60,233 bases of DNA from Bacteroidota bacterium (GCA_016715505.1 JADJZY010000011.1:30001-90233), one strand, 5' to 3'; positions 23,230 to 35,885 are shown, numbered from the stretch's first letter. Made by a program: numbers and translations. Notes: generated from the sequence alone by a model not told the origin.

Positions 23230-25494
23230 TTATTTCTGAACCTTCATTACATTTCTTTTCTGATCCGCGTCGGTCAGTATCAGGAAGTAAACCCCGGAAG
23301 ATAAATGGGATAAGCCCTGAAATCCAAATCGGTTATCACCTTCCATTGCAGGGACTTGCTGCTGTTGAATAACTTTACCATACAAATCGCAGAGTTGTAT
23401 ATTCACTTCAGAAGGGCTTTCACAAAAGAACCTGACTTGTAACTGATCCTGGAAAGGGGATGGAAATGCAATCCAATCTGAAACAATGGGCTTATGCTCC
23501 AAACGGACTACCGGCGATATTTTTTCTTGACCATCTCTATCAACTGCCACCACCCGATAATAACTGATTGTTTCAGCGGCTTTATCTACGAATTGGTAGC
23601 TTTCTATTTGCTGAAGATTTTTGGCGTCAAGATTGGCAATCGCTTCAAATACTTGTTGGTCCGTACTTCTCTCCAAACGATAAGCTAGCACGGCTTGCTC
23701 GTTTTCTGTTTCCCAAACAAGGGTATTACTTCCATCCTGATTGGCCACACCTTCAAAACTCAATAAATTGACCGGTAAAGCCGTATTGAACCACTCATTG
23801 CTCATGGTACCCCGACTAAGGTTAAAGAATGAACCCGTATTGGTTTGTTCCAATTTAACCGCTCGCACCATATAAACCTGAGTAGGATCAAAGGCAGATT
23901 CATCAATGAAATTGGCCGAGGTAATTAAGTTGGTATTCAAGGCAACAAACGCTGAATTTTCAGATGCTGCCTTGTAAATGTAGTAACCGATTACATTCGG
24001 ATCTGGTGATGGACTCCAGTACAATTGCGTGCGGGTATCCATATCAATGCCCAAAGCAACCAGATTAGATGGAGCATCGTACACGTACATTTTCAAAGAT
24101 GGATCACCTTGCAGCGATTGATGAACCTGACCGGAATAAAGTCCTTTAGGATAATATGTACTGATATTGTCCACCGAATTAATGTAGCTGTAACCAATAG
24201 GCTCTCCCAAAGTCATGGTATGGAAAAACCAATTCGGACGTCCACCCCAACAGCTCACTAAGGTAGAAGAAGGACTGGCAATTGGAGCCCTTAAAAAATT
24301 ATTGGTATTGTCCCAGTCGCCAAAATAGCTGCCATATAACATGGTAAAAACACTCTCCATTTGATTGGTTTGGAAAGAGGATGTGGTACCAATTCCTTGG
24401 GCACCGGTAAACCAACCTCCGCCACAAGCATAACTCCAGATATAGGAATTGCTTTGTGTTTTGGTAAATAAATCACCTGCTTCTACCTGGCCTTTGCCCA
24501 AAATAGAATTAAAATTGCGCCACCCATTTTGAGCGAATGCTTCACCATCAAAGAAACCCAATTCCTCCTGTACCACAGCATTCATCCGAAATTTTTTAAG
24601 GCCTGAACGATAGTCGTGATTTTTATTGAGGTATTGTTTAAACAGATGGGTGTCATCCGCATGAATAGCCGGCATATTGTAAACATCAATTCGACCAACA
24701 AAAATTTTAATATTGCTTTGAGCAGATTTAACACTCAAATCATATTTACCATCGCCAATCACATTATGATTTCGGGGATCAGATGCCGAAACCGCATTGA
24801 TATTGACATCATTCCAGTTGGATTGAGTGTTGTTGACATCTGCATAATAAACATCCGAAGGCCATGCACCTACATGATCTGCATGCGCATCGGGCGCTAT
24901 CTTTCCGCTGTAAGGAACAGGAATGTGACCCATTAAAATAACGCCTTTAAATTGATTAGGACTGGCGGCATAATAACTTTGAATGATTTGTTTGACATCC
25001 GAAACGGCCTGAGTGCGCCCTACATATTCCTGATGTATCATCCAGCCTTCTTTAATCAAGTCTTTCCTGAATACGCTCAGTTCCTGTGAGGCAGCATTCA
25101 TATAGGTACTGTCAATCAGCAATAATATTTCTCCGGCATGATGCACAGGAGCCAATTCAATTCCTGCATAAACGTAAGAGGAGATGTTCATACTGCTGGC
25201 ACTTTGTATACAGTATTCAAATGCCTGTCCGGGTAAAACGCTTTGATCCAGATAGGTCGTATCATTCAAGGGAATATTGGTAGCCATTACCGTAAAGGTC
25301 TTCTGGGAGCGTTCTTTACGCAAAATATGATATGCATTGACACCGGTTTGTTTATTCCATTGCAATTGTATGCCATTGGAGAGTACTTGTGCCTTCACCT
25401 GAAAAGTAAGTTCAGCGGCTGTAGTTGCAGATTGTGCCTGGGCCGCGCTCATGGATAGTAAACATGCCAAGGTTTGTAGTAGTCGTTTTTTCAT
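23230..25494 (-). CDS. T9SS-exported protein with fibronectin-like and caspase-like (C25-type) regions
   Basis: 754 residues. Signal peptide to about residue 20 (C-L-L-S-M-S-A-A-Q-A-Q); an Fn3-like domain about 28-112; a large central region about 120-460; Fn3-like domains about 470-560 and 575-670; and a T9SS type A C-terminal sorting domain from about 676 (F-P-S-P-F-Q-D-Q-L through G-V-Y-F-L-I-L-T-D). The central region has L-I-D-S-T-Y, V-I-L-M-G-H-I-P-V-P and S-Y-A-C-G-G-G-W-F, which recall the gingipain-type (C25) caspase fold with a cysteine nucleophile, but I cannot find a usual H-G dyad partner just before it. Surface or secreted location is well supported; protease activity is tentative. 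It has its own terminator. Confidence 0.75.
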   Translation of the reverse strand: MKKRLLQTLACLLSMSAAQAQSATTAAELTFQVKAQVLSNGIQLQWNKQTGVNAYHILRKERSQKTFTVMATNIPLNDTTYLDQSVLPGQAFEYCIQSASSMNISSYVYAGIELAPVHHAGEILLLIDSTYMNAASQELSVFRKDLIKEGWMIHQEYVGRTQAVSDVKQIIQSYYAASPNQFKGVILMGHIPVPYSGKIAPDAHADHVGAWPSDVYYADVNNTQSNWNDVNINAVSASDPRNHNVIGDGKYDLSVKSAQSNIKIFVGRIDVYNMPAIHADDTHLFKQYLNKNHDYRSGLKKFRMNAVVQEELGFFDGEAFAQNGWRNFNSILGKGQVEAGDLFTKTQSNSYIWSYACGGGWFTGAQGIGTTSSFQTNQMESVFTMLYGSYFGDWDNTNNFLRAPIASPSSTLVSCWGGRPNWFFHTMTLGEPIGYSYINSVDNISTYYPKGLYSGQVHQSLQGDPSLKMYVYDAPSNLVALGIDMDTRTQLYWSPSPDPNVIGYYIYKAASENSAFVALNTNLITSANFIDESAFDPTQVYMVRAVKLEQTNTGSFFNLSRGTMSNEWFNTALPVNLLSFEGVANQDGSNTLVWETENEQAVLAYRLERSTDQQVFEAIANLDAKNLQQIESYQFVDKAAETISYYRVVAVDRDGQEKISPVVRLEHKPIVSDWIAFPSPFQDQLQVRFFCESPSEVNIQLCDLYGKVIQQQQVPAMEGDNRFGFQGLSHLSSGVYFLILTDADQKRNVMKVQK

Positions 25495-25589
25495 CTTTCC
25501 TGATTTTAGTTTGCGAAATGAGGTGTGAATAACAATGTGTTTGCAACTACTATGCCAATTGATATATATAAAAATCAGTAAATCAGATA

Positions 25590-25609
25590 GTTATATTTGA
25601 AAATATAAC
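25590..25609. promoter_or_regulatory. Perfect 20-bp palindrome, candidate operator
   Basis: GTTATATTT-GA-AAATATAAC: two perfect 9-bp arms with a 2-bp centre, 96 bp upstream of the T9SS protein gene. The protein that would bind it is unknown. Confidence 0.45.
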
Positions 25610-26087
25610 ATATAAGTAAATGATAAATTGTTTAATTATTGAAAATCAATGGAATATGATTTCTTCTCCCAAGTACACATGAACGAACGCTATAAAGGGT
25701 TATCTAGGAATTTTAATTGTAAATTAGTTGATTATACATATTTGATTATTATATTTTTAATAATCTTATTATCTGCATATTAGCTCTAAATGCTTGACCA
25801 GAGCAGATTTGGGAAATGCCTGCTTCAAATTTGATCTAAACATTGGGCCTCTGATTTTCAAAAACATAAAGTCCTCTGAATGTCATACATCATGTAATGG
25901 GGTTTTTCAATTAATTTCAGATGAACATAAAGTTGTTTATGCCCCCAAATCCTATCAAGAAACATCGATTCTACAGGGGTCTACAGATTAGTTGAATTGG
26001 AAGAAACACATGCTGTATTTTCCGCTGAATGATGTTGAAGGAATCACAAAATCCGATTGGTTTAACAAAAGATTACACGCCTGAGTC

Positions 26088-26117
26088 TTGTATGGCTTGC
26101 GGGGTGGACTACATTTG
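26088..26117 (+). promoter_or_regulatory. Promoter of the orphan response regulator
   Basis: TTG at 26088-26090, a 19-bp spacer and TACATTTG at 26110-26117. The ATG at 26142 follows, and an upstream in-frame ATG at 26088 overlaps the -33 box, so 26142 is the better start. Confidence 0.8.
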
Positions 26118-26141
26118 ATTCCATTAAACACTCACACAAAT

Positions 26142-26852
26142 ATGGAAGCGATTAAATCAAAAATTCTCCTCGTAGAAGATGACACGAACTTCGGTAATGT
26201 TTTAAAGAATTACCTCGAACTCAACGACTATGTGGTCGAACTTGCCCGCGATGGAATTTTAGGACTGGCTGCATTTCGCAGAGAAAAATTTGATCTCTGT
26301 ATTTTAGATGTGATGATGCCAAATCTCGATGGTTTCTCATTGGCCGAAGAGATTCGTAACATTGATCCGGATATCCCTTTATTCTTTTTAACCGCTAAAA
26401 ATATGAAGGAAGATATCCTGAACGGTTATCGTTTAGGCGCTGATGATTATATCCTGAAGCCTTTTGATAGTGAAATTTTATTACACAAAATCAAGGCTAT
26501 CCTGAAACGAAATGTTGAACTGAACGAAAAACAGAATGAAAATTTTGAGTTCCATATTGGTAAATTTCATTTCAACAGCAAATTGCGTGAACTCAATATC
26601 AAAGAACAAAAATTCACCCTATCTCCTAAAGAAAATGATCTGCTGAAAATGCTTTGTGAATATAAAAATGATCTGCTCCCTCGTGAACAAGCCTTGAAAA
26701 AGATTTGGGGCAGTGATACTTATTTTAACGGCCGAAGTATGGATGTGTATATTGCCAAATTGCGTAAGTTTCTGAAAGATGATGAAACCGTGGAAATCGT
26801 GAATATTCACGGGAATGGCTTCAGATTGGTTTGCGAAGAGGCTGAAGCTTAA
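26142..26852 (+). CDS. Orphan OmpR-family response regulator
   Basis: 236 residues. Receiver domain with E-D-D at 12-14 and phospho-acceptor D56 in I-L-D-V-M-M-P, L-K-P-F at about 108, and a winged-helix output domain with F-T-L-S-P-K-E-N-D-L-L near 163 and R-S-M-D-V-Y-I-A-K-L-R-K-F-L near 200-213. It resembles the RprY-type regulators of Bacteroidota. No cognate kinase is adjacent; the hybrid kinase at 28757-31438 is close but convergent. It is a single gene with a two-box promoter. Confidence 0.93.
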   Translation: MEAIKSKILLVEDDTNFGNVLKNYLELNDYVVELARDGILGLAAFRREKFDLCILDVMMPNLDGFSLAEEIRNIDPDIPLFFLTAKNMKEDILNGYRLGADDYILKPFDSEILLHKIKAILKRNVELNEKQNENFEFHIGKFHFNSKLRELNIKEQKFTLSPKENDLLKMLCEYKNDLLPREQALKKIWGSDTYFNGRSMDVYIAKLRKFLKDDETVEIVNIHGNGFRLVCEEAEA

Positions 26853-26942
26853 ATGCCTTTTGTACAAACAAACGCTTCCTCTGATTCTGTATCAACATTA
26901 TCTTGCTTACCTCAGCGTGGCAAGTTGTAAATTGCAGCCCAC

Positions 26943-28756
26943 ATGGGTTATGCATCTTTAGAATCTTGTTTAGAAGACCTGGAGAAAGAAGGTCAGTTGT
27001 TGCGCATTCGCGAAGAGGTGGATCCACATCTGGAAATGGCAGCTATTCATCTGAAAGTATTTGCCTCTGCCGGTCTGGCTATTTTATTTGAAAATGTAAA
27101 AGGCAGTAGGTTTCGCTGTAGTTCAAATATTTTTGGGACTCTTTCAAGAAGCAAATTCATTTTTCGCGACGCTCTCCAAACAGTTCAACAGTTAATCGCC
27201 TTGCGCCAGGATCCGATGGCAGCTTTGAAATCGCCACTCAAAAATGTCAGCACAGCATGGTCAGCGCTCAAGGCTTTGCCCTTGCGTAACCCCATACAGA
27301 AACCGCTTCTTCATCAACAAATTCGTATTTCAGATTTACCGCAAATTCAACATTGGCCGGATGATGGTGGGGCATTTGTTACCTTACCTCAAGTGTACAC
27401 CGAAGATCCATCTCAGCCCGGCATCATGAAGGCAAACTTAGGAATGTATCGCATTCAATTGAGTGGAAACGAGTATATCCAAGATCAGGAAATAGGCCTG
27501 CATTATCAATTACATCGCGGTATTGGTGTGCATCAAACCAAGGCCAATGCCCTGAATCAGGCACTTAAGGTGAGTTGTTTTGTCGGTGGTCCTCCTGCAC
27601 ATAGTGTGGCTGCAGTGATGCCATTACCCGAAGGAATCAGCGAAATGACTTTTGCCGGCGTACTGGGACAGCGGCGCTTTAGGTATACTTATCAGGATGG
27701 GTATGCCTTAAGTACTGATGCAGATTTTGTCATCACCGGTGAAGTACGACCCGGTGAAGTAAAACCTGAAGGTCCTTTTGGCGACCATCTGGGATATTAT
27801 TCGCTTAAACATCCTTTCCCACTCATGCGGGTTCATAAAGTTTATGCCCGTAAAAATGCTATCTGGCCTTTTACCGTTGTAGGCAGACCGCCACAAGAGG
27901 ATACCAGTTTCGGGCAACTCATTCATGAAATGACCGGTCAGGCTATACCCAACGAAATTCCCGGATTGCGGGAGGTACATGCTGTTGATGCCGCAGGCGT
28001 ACATCCATTACTTTTAGCGATTGGCAGTGAACGTTACACACCTTATTTGAACTTAGCACAGCCCGCTGAAATTCTCACGATAGCCAATCATATTTTGGGA
28101 ACCGGGCAATTGAGTTTGGCCAAATTCCTTTACATCGCTGCAGATCCGAATCATCAACTTCATGTTCATGATATTGCTGCTTATTTGCAGTTTATTTTTG
28201 AGCGAATGGATACCCGACGCGATATTCATTTTTATACCAACACAAGTATTGATACCCTCGATTATTCCGGTACATCCATCAATCAGGGAAGTAAAGTTGT
28301 ATTTGCAGCTTGTGGCGAACCAATACGTCGATTAAAGACGGAATTGCCTTCCATTTTGAAACAAAGAGGTGCCGTGATGGTTATGCCCGGAGTTTGCGCC
28401 CTCCCGATGCCTAACTTTGAAACCTATGCTAAAACTGCTATGGAAATGGATATGCTGAATCAACAATGTCAGGCAGAACTAGCTTCCCTCGAAGGCATTG
28501 TTCAAATGGTGGTTTGTGAAGATGCCGCATTTACAGCAGGCAGTCTGAATAATTATTTGTGGGTTACTTATACCCGCTGCAATCCGTCGCATGATATTTA
28601 TGGTATTCAATCATTTATCGATTTTAAACACTGGGGATGTCATGGACCTGTCATACTGGATGCCCGGAAAAAACCCCATCATGCGCCGCCATTAATCATG
28701 GATGCTTCGGTAGAACGACGGGCTGAGGAAATTTTGCAGAGAGCAGGATACAAGTT

Positions 28757-28760
<4 letters not shown>
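26943..28760 (+). CDS. UbiD-family decarboxylase
   Basis: 605 residues, the long form of the family. Three-domain UbiD layout with G-G-P-P-A-H-S near 214-220, the segment E-G-P-F-G-D-H-L-G-Y-Y-S near 275-286 (acidic residues and the P-F-G that contact prenylated FMN and metal), and the conserved end A-S-V-E-R-R-A. It would decarboxylate an aromatic or polyprenyl-aromatic acid with a UbiX-made cofactor. In Bacteroidota a role in menaquinone synthesis is usual; no other quinone genes are here to confirm it. Its last 4 bp overlap the end of the convergent hybrid kinase gene. Confidence 0.92.
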
Positions 28761-31438
<2,678 letters not shown>

Positions 31439-31441
31439 GGT

Positions 31442-32752
31442 TTAATGGGGCTTGATCGATAATTGAAAGAGGGTTTCGGTATTGTCTGTTATTCGGAACC
31501 GATGATCTGTTTTAAATCCAGGGATCCAAATAATTTTTTGATTTGATTCAACAATCCAGATTTGTTCTTTTTCATGCAAAGGCACTTTTGCATCTATCAG
31601 GATACGGGCAACTTTTTTCTTTTTCTCCATTCCCAATGGGTATAAATAATCGCCCTGTATCCATTTGCGTAAAATGAGCGGGAACGCCAGTTTTTGTCGG
31701 TCCACATAACAGGTCCACGCGTTGGAAGGCTTTTCAAATTGTGCGGCCGATTTCGTTGTCGCGCTTAACTTTCCCAAAGGTGTATCTATAGTTCCAAAAT
31801 CGGATTCCAATAAAATAATTTCTGATTCGGTGGCTTGGGTTGCAGTTAAAACCAAAAAATCACGATGACGAATAATCCGAAATAGGCCTTGTTCAATGGC
31901 TGCTCCACTTCTTGCATCCAGCAATTTAATAATTTCAGCCGTTTGATTTGCCGAAAACCCATAAGGGTAAAAAAGTTCAAATACGATGGTTTTTAATGGT
32001 CCGGCTTTGAGCAATTTGCGGATCGGAATGTATAAGTCCTTTCCGCGTTTTTCAACCAATGTTTCCCGGATATGATGAATCGATTGCTGATATATTTCCA
32101 ATGTTTCTTTAAAGCGCTGTATATTTTTCAACATATTCTCTTCGAATGAAGGGAAGTGCTCAAGGATGCGAGGAATGATGAGATGACGGATTTTATTTCG
32201 GGTATAATCGGTTTTGAGATTGCTACTATCTTCGAGAAAAGGGATCTGATAATGTTTGGCATAGGCTACAATATCCGATTTGGAAACTTGTAAAAGTGGG
32301 CGGAAGATTGAGCCATTTTTTTCCGGAATTCCGCTTAATCCCTGCAAGCCTGTACCGCGAATCAAGTGAAAGAGCAGGGTCTCAATCTGGTCGTTGCGGT
32401 GGTGCGCAGTTAGAATATGATTAAAACCATATCGTTTCTGTAATTCAGAAAAATAATCATATCGTAAATTTCGGGCGGTCACCTGAACGGATTCCTGATT
32501 TTGCGCTGCAATCTTTTCCGTATCAAATGCGCGGGAGTAGAAAGGGATTTGATTTTGTGTGCAATAAGTTTTTACCAAAGCTTCTTCCTGATTTGAGGCC
32601 TCGCCCCTTAATTGGTAGTTGCAATGAGCCACTCCAATAGGCCAAGAGGCTTCGTGAAATGCATGAAGCATGACCATGGAGTCGATTCCTCCACTCACAG
32701 CCAGCAAACAGGTTTTGCCGGACTCGGGCCAGACTATTTCCTTCAGCATCAT
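31442..32752 (-). CDS. tilS: tRNA(Ile)-lysidine synthase
   Basis: 436 residues. PP-loop S-G-G-I-D-S at 20-25, H-C-N-Y-Q-L-R-G-E-A-S near 42-52 and H-H-R-N-D-Q-I-E-T near 116-124, followed by the TilS-specific middle and C-terminal substrate domains (R-K-W-I-Q-G-D-Y-L-Y-P-L-G-M and A-K-V-P-L-H-E-K). It makes lysidine at C34 of tRNA-Ile2 so that AUA is read as isoleucine. The start overlaps the stop of the upstream TPR gene as ATGA, indicating translational coupling. Confidence 0.96.
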   Translation of the reverse strand: MMLKEIVWPESGKTCLLAVSGGIDSMVMLHAFHEASWPIGVAHCNYQLRGEASNQEEALVKTYCTQNQIPFYSRAFDTEKIAAQNQESVQVTARNLRYDYFSELQKRYGFNHILTAHHRNDQIETLLFHLIRGTGLQGLSGIPEKNGSIFRPLLQVSKSDIVAYAKHYQIPFLEDSSNLKTDYTRNKIRHLIIPRILEHFPSFEENMLKNIQRFKETLEIYQQSIHHIRETLVEKRGKDLYIPIRKLLKAGPLKTIVFELFYPYGFSANQTAEIIKLLDARSGAAIEQGLFRIIRHRDFLVLTATQATESEIILLESDFGTIDTPLGKLSATTKSAAQFEKPSNAWTCYVDRQKLAFPLILRKWIQGDYLYPLGMEKKKKVARILIDAKVPLHEKEQIWIVESNQKIIWIPGFKTDHRFRITDNTETLFQLSIKPH

Positions 32753-33066
32753 TCGTCGGTAATTTCGTCGAGGGCCATTTGTAATTCATTCCGGGCATGG
32801 AGATCTTTCGCTGCAAGAGCAATTTCAATTCCTTTTTGGTAAACCTCAATCGCTTGAGCAGGCAATTGTAAGGCCTCATAGGTTTTGGCAAGATGATAAT
32901 AGGTTCCCAGATAATTCGCATCTGACTCCAAAACCTGCTGAAAAGCCTCTAAAGCAAGTTCGTCCTGGGCCATTTTGCGGTACTCAAGGCCAAGTGCATG
33001 TAATAGAAAACAATCATGGGGAGATTGTTTCAACATTTCTTTGATTTTGTCAATCCGTTCGCTCAT
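32749..33066 (-). CDS. Small TPR protein
   Basis: 105 residues made of about three tetratricopeptide repeats (F-L-L-H-A-L-G-L-E-Y, A-L-E-A-F-Q-Q-V-L-E-S-D-A-N-Y, A-I-E-V-Y-Q-K-G-I-E-I-A). No signal peptide, so cytoplasmic. It is the first gene of the TPR-tilS-kinase operon. The role is unknown. Confidence 0.85.
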   Translation of the reverse strand: MSERIDKIKEMLKQSPHDCFLLHALGLEYRKMAQDELALEAFQQVLESDANYLGTYYHLAKTYEALQLPAQAIEVYQKGIEIALAAKDLHARNELQMALDEITDE

Positions 33067-33084
33067 CCTTTTATGCTATCCTTG

Positions 33085-33092
33085 CAAACTTA
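33085..33092 (-). promoter_or_regulatory. -7 box TAAGTTTG of the TPR-tilS-kinase operon
   Basis: Perfect TAnnTTTG on the minus strand, 18 nt before the ATG at 33066. No -33 TTG is seen at normal spacing. Confidence 0.4.
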
Positions 33093-33211
33093 ATGATTTG
33101 GAGTCGAATCAGGAATGTCGAATTCGTCAGATGGAATGTGGCTAACTTTCCCCTATCGAAAATGCCCATACAATTGCGTTATTTTCTCTGATTTTTTGAA
33201 AGCCCTTGTAT

Positions 33212-33219
33212 TATCTTTG
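33212..33219 (+). promoter_or_regulatory. -7 box TATCTTTG upstream of etfB
   Basis: Perfect TAnnTTTG about 110 nt upstream of the etfB start. It implies a fairly long leader; no clear -33 box. Confidence 0.35.
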
Positions 33220-33328
33220 CGGCTTCAAATGACGTCGGACTTCTGTTTTCGACCCCCAAAGTTGTGGTTTGTACTTTCAATCCTCATGCCTTGGGGTTCT
33301 TTACACAGTTGGCCGAATAACAGATAAA

Positions 33329-34081
33329 ATGACAGGTATGAAAATATTGGTTTGCATTACAAAAGCGCCGGATACGACTACAAAAATTGCGTTTGTCGAC
33401 AATGATACCCGACTCAATGAAGCCGGAGTGCAATGGATTATTAACCCTTATGAAGAATGGTATGCCCTGGTACGTGCATTGGAATTAAAAGAGGCCGGTT
33501 TAGCAACTGCCGTGCATTTGGTTACCGTTGGAAAAGCGGATACTGAGCCTGTTATTCGTAAGGCTTTGGCTTTGGGCGGGGATGAAGCAATCCGTATTGA
33601 TGCTGATAGTAACGATAGTTTTTATATCGCCTCACAAATTGCCCATTTTGCCCGTACAGAAAATTACGACCTCATCATGACCGGAAAGGAAAGCATCGAC
33701 TACAATAATGCCAGCACCGGTGCAATGATCGCGGAATTGTTAGACATGCCCTATATCACACATGTTTCCAAACTGGAGGTGAGTGGTAATCAGGTTCAAG
33801 CCAATCGCGAAATTGAAGGTGGTGAAGAAAGTAATTCCTGTTCGGTACCTTTAGTCATTTCTTGTCAAAAAGGAATGGCAGAAGCCCGAATTCCTAATAT
33901 GCGCGGTATTATGGCGGCACGTACCAAACCTTTAAAAGTGGTTACGCCTGTTGAGGAAAGCGAATTGACTTCAACCATATCTTATGAAATGCCGCCTCAA
34001 AAAGCTGGCGTTAAAATGGTTGCACCCGAACAAATGGATGAATTGGTGCGCTTACTGCATGAAGAGGCTAAAGTGATTTAA
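33329..34081 (+). CDS. etfB: Electron transfer flavoprotein beta subunit
   Basis: About 250 residues from the ATG at 33329 (M-T-G-M-K-I-L-V-C-I-T-K); the ATG at 33338 is equally possible, and the frame open from 33269 adds nothing recognisable. Family segments: I-N-P-Y-E-E-W-Y-A-L near 40, D-L-I-M-T-G-K-E-S-I-D near 115-125, and the conserved M-A-E-A-R-I-P-N-M-R-G-I-M-A-A. EtfB binds AMP and, with EtfA, passes electrons from acyl-CoA dehydrogenases to the quinone pool. It is followed 41 bp later by etfA. Confidence 0.96.
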   Translation: MTGMKILVCITKAPDTTTKIAFVDNDTRLNEAGVQWIINPYEEWYALVRALELKEAGLATAVHLVTVGKADTEPVIRKALALGGDEAIRIDADSNDSFYIASQIAHFARTENYDLIMTGKESIDYNNASTGAMIAELLDMPYITHVSKLEVSGNQVQANREIEGGEESNSCSVPLVISCQKGMAEARIPNMRGIMAARTKPLKVVTPVEESELTSTISYEMPPQKAGVKMVAPEQMDELVRLLHEEAKVI

Positions 34082-34122
34082 TTCAAGACGTTTACATACA
34101 ATAAAAATTAAAATTTAGAATT

Positions 34123-35094
34123 ATGGTATTGGTTTTTGCCGAACAGAATCAGGGAGTCTTTAAAAAATCTGCATTGGAAGCAGTGAGTTATGCCGCTTCA
34201 GTGGCTGCAGCAAGTGGTACGGAGGCCCATGCAATTGTATTGGGAACGTGTCAGGATGCGGCGGCCTTGGGACAGTACGGCGCCACTAAAGTATATCACC
34301 TCAATGATGAGCGTTTAAACCATCTGGAAGCAAAAGCATATGCTAAAGCGATCGGTCAGTTGGCAACAGAGGCTGGAGCGAAAGTGATTGTTTTCTCCAA
34401 TAATAATACCGCTAAGGCCGTGGCTCCCAGAGTCTCTGCTCGTTTAAAAGCGGGTTTGGTTGCAGGTGCCATTGCTCTACCGGATATGAACAATGGTTTC
34501 GTCGTGAAGAAAGCGGTGTTTTCAGGAAAAGCATTTTCATTTGTAAAAATCAATACAGAAATCAAAGTTATTTCATTGACTCCCAACTCATTTGGTTTAA
34601 TTAAAGTAGATGGTCAGGCTGAGGTTATTCTTAAAACGGCCAATTTTACCGATTCAGATTTTGCAGTGAAGGTAGAAAGTGTGCAAACCGTGAGCGGAAT
34701 AGTGCCTTTGGGAGAAGCAGAATTGGTGGTGAGTGGCGGACGTGGATTAAAAGGACCTGAAAATTGGGGCATACTCGAAGATTTGGCCTCCGCAGTTGGT
34801 GCAACTTTGGCTTGTTCTCGTCCGGTTGCCGATTCTCATTGGCGTCCTCACCATGAACATGTTGGTCAAACAGGTGGAACGATCCGTCCGAATTTATACA
34901 TTGCTGTGGGAATCAGTGGAGCCATTCAACATCTGGCAGGTGTTAATAGTTCAAAAACAATCGTAGTGATTAACAAGGATGCAGAGGCTCCATTCTTTAA
35001 AGCCGCCGATTATGGCGTTTTGGGAGATGCTTTTGAAGTAGTTCCTCGTTTAACCGAAGCGATTAAAAAATTTAAGGCAGCCCAGCACGCCTGA
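34123..35094 (+). CDS. etfA: Electron transfer flavoprotein alpha subunit
   Basis: 323 residues. The C-terminal FAD domain is intact: V-V-S-G-G-R-G-L-K-G-P-E-N near 204-216, C-S-R-P-V-A-D-S near 231, Q-T-G-G-T-I-R-P-N-L-Y near 250-260, and G-I-S-G-A-I-Q-H-L-A-G near 264-274. It is the partner of etfB in the same operon for fatty-acid or amino-acid oxidation. The bifunctional nuclease gene follows after 25 bp and is probably co-transcribed. Confidence 0.97.
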   Translation: MVLVFAEQNQGVFKKSALEAVSYAASVAAASGTEAHAIVLGTCQDAAALGQYGATKVYHLNDERLNHLEAKAYAKAIGQLATEAGAKVIVFSNNNTAKAVAPRVSARLKAGLVAGAIALPDMNNGFVVKKAVFSGKAFSFVKINTEIKVISLTPNSFGLIKVDGQAEVILKTANFTDSDFAVKVESVQTVSGIVPLGEAELVVSGGRGLKGPENWGILEDLASAVGATLACSRPVADSHWRPHHEHVGQTGGTIRPNLYIAVGISGAIQHLAGVNSSKTIVVINKDAEAPFFKAADYGVLGDAFEVVPRLTEAIKKFKAAQHA

Positions 35095-35119
35095 TTCTCG
35101 TCCCATAACACCGCTAAAC

Positions 35120-35716
35120 ATGAGCTCCAAAAAATTAGAACTTGAAATTGTCGCATTGTCGCATAGCGTGACCCAATCGCATTCTTATGCGGTGGTATTG
35201 GGAGAGGTGAATGGGGTGCGCAAACTACCCATCGTTATTGGTGCATTTGAGGCACAGGCCATTGCCGTAGCCCTTGAAAACATGCAACCGACAAGACCTT
35301 TAACCCATGATTTGCTGAAAAATATGATGACAGCTTTTCAGATTCAGTTACTGGAAATTCTGATTCACCGAATTCACGAGGGAATTTTTTACGCAAAACT
35401 CATTTGTCAAACGCCTACCGAAACCATTGAAATTGATTCCCGAACTTCCGATGCCTTAGCCATTGCGGTTCGTTTCGATGCCCCCATTTTCACGTTTGAA
35501 TCCATTCTAGATTCAGCAGGTTTACAAATGGATGAAAACGCGCCTAAAATTGCTGAGCCTGAGGCGGATAAAAAAGCCAAGGCAAAAATTTCAGGTAAGG
35601 ATGATTTGTCCGCAATGAGTATTTCCGAACTGCAACAAATGCTGGAGGAGGTACTGGACAAAGAAGATTATATCAAGGCAGCGCAGATTCGGGATGAAAT
35701 CAATTCCCGCAAATAA
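35120..35716 (+). CDS. Bifunctional nuclease (BFN) domain protein with UVR motif
   Basis: 198 residues. The BFN/DUF151 domain covers about 5-130 (V-L-G-E-V-N-G-V-R-K-L-P-I-V-I-G through I-D-S-R-T-S-D-A-L-A-I-A-V-R). A charged linker follows, and the C-terminus (about 160-198) is a UVR motif, E-E-V-L-D-K-E-D-Y-I-K-A-A-Q-I-R-D-E-I-N, as in UvrB/UvrC and Clp adaptors. BFN plus UVR is a common Bacteroidota architecture; a nuclease or stress role is inferred from the family. It is third in the etfB-etfA operon. Confidence 0.9.
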   Translation: MSSKKLELEIVALSHSVTQSHSYAVVLGEVNGVRKLPIVIGAFEAQAIAVALENMQPTRPLTHDLLKNMMTAFQIQLLEILIHRIHEGIFYAKLICQTPTETIEIDSRTSDALAIAVRFDAPIFTFESILDSAGLQMDENAPKIAEPEADKKAKAKISGKDDLSAMSISELQQMLEEVLDKEDYIKAAQIRDEINSRK

Positions 35717-35885
35717 ATTTTTGACTGTCGCTCCGGATTCTAAACTGCAAATAGATATTCTATTATATGGGTGACGCCATTTCACCGGGATGAATTTCTG
35801 GATGAGGGTACTCTATTATCATAGGGGCACAAATTACATTGGTATAAAATTTATAAGACATTCATTTTTTCAAGAGATATGCGCT

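Larger units (their letters stand above)
25495..26141. other. AT-rich intergenic region with palindromes and a promoter
   Basis: About 650 bp between divergent genes. It holds a perfect palindrome at 25590-25609, an 8-bp inverted repeat (GATTATTA-N6-TAATAATC) at 25744-25765, and the response regulator promoter at 26088-26117. A 65-codon open frame at 25794-25991 has no recognisable domain and I do not call it a gene. Confidence 0.7.

Noticed and set aside
25794..25991. 65-residue open frame in the long intergenic region
   Set aside because: No recognisable domain or promoter; composition is like the surrounding AT-rich DNA.
26088..26141. Longer N-terminus for the orphan response regulator
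   Set aside because: The upstream ATG overlaps the -33 box of the promoter, and the added residues are not part of the receiver domain.
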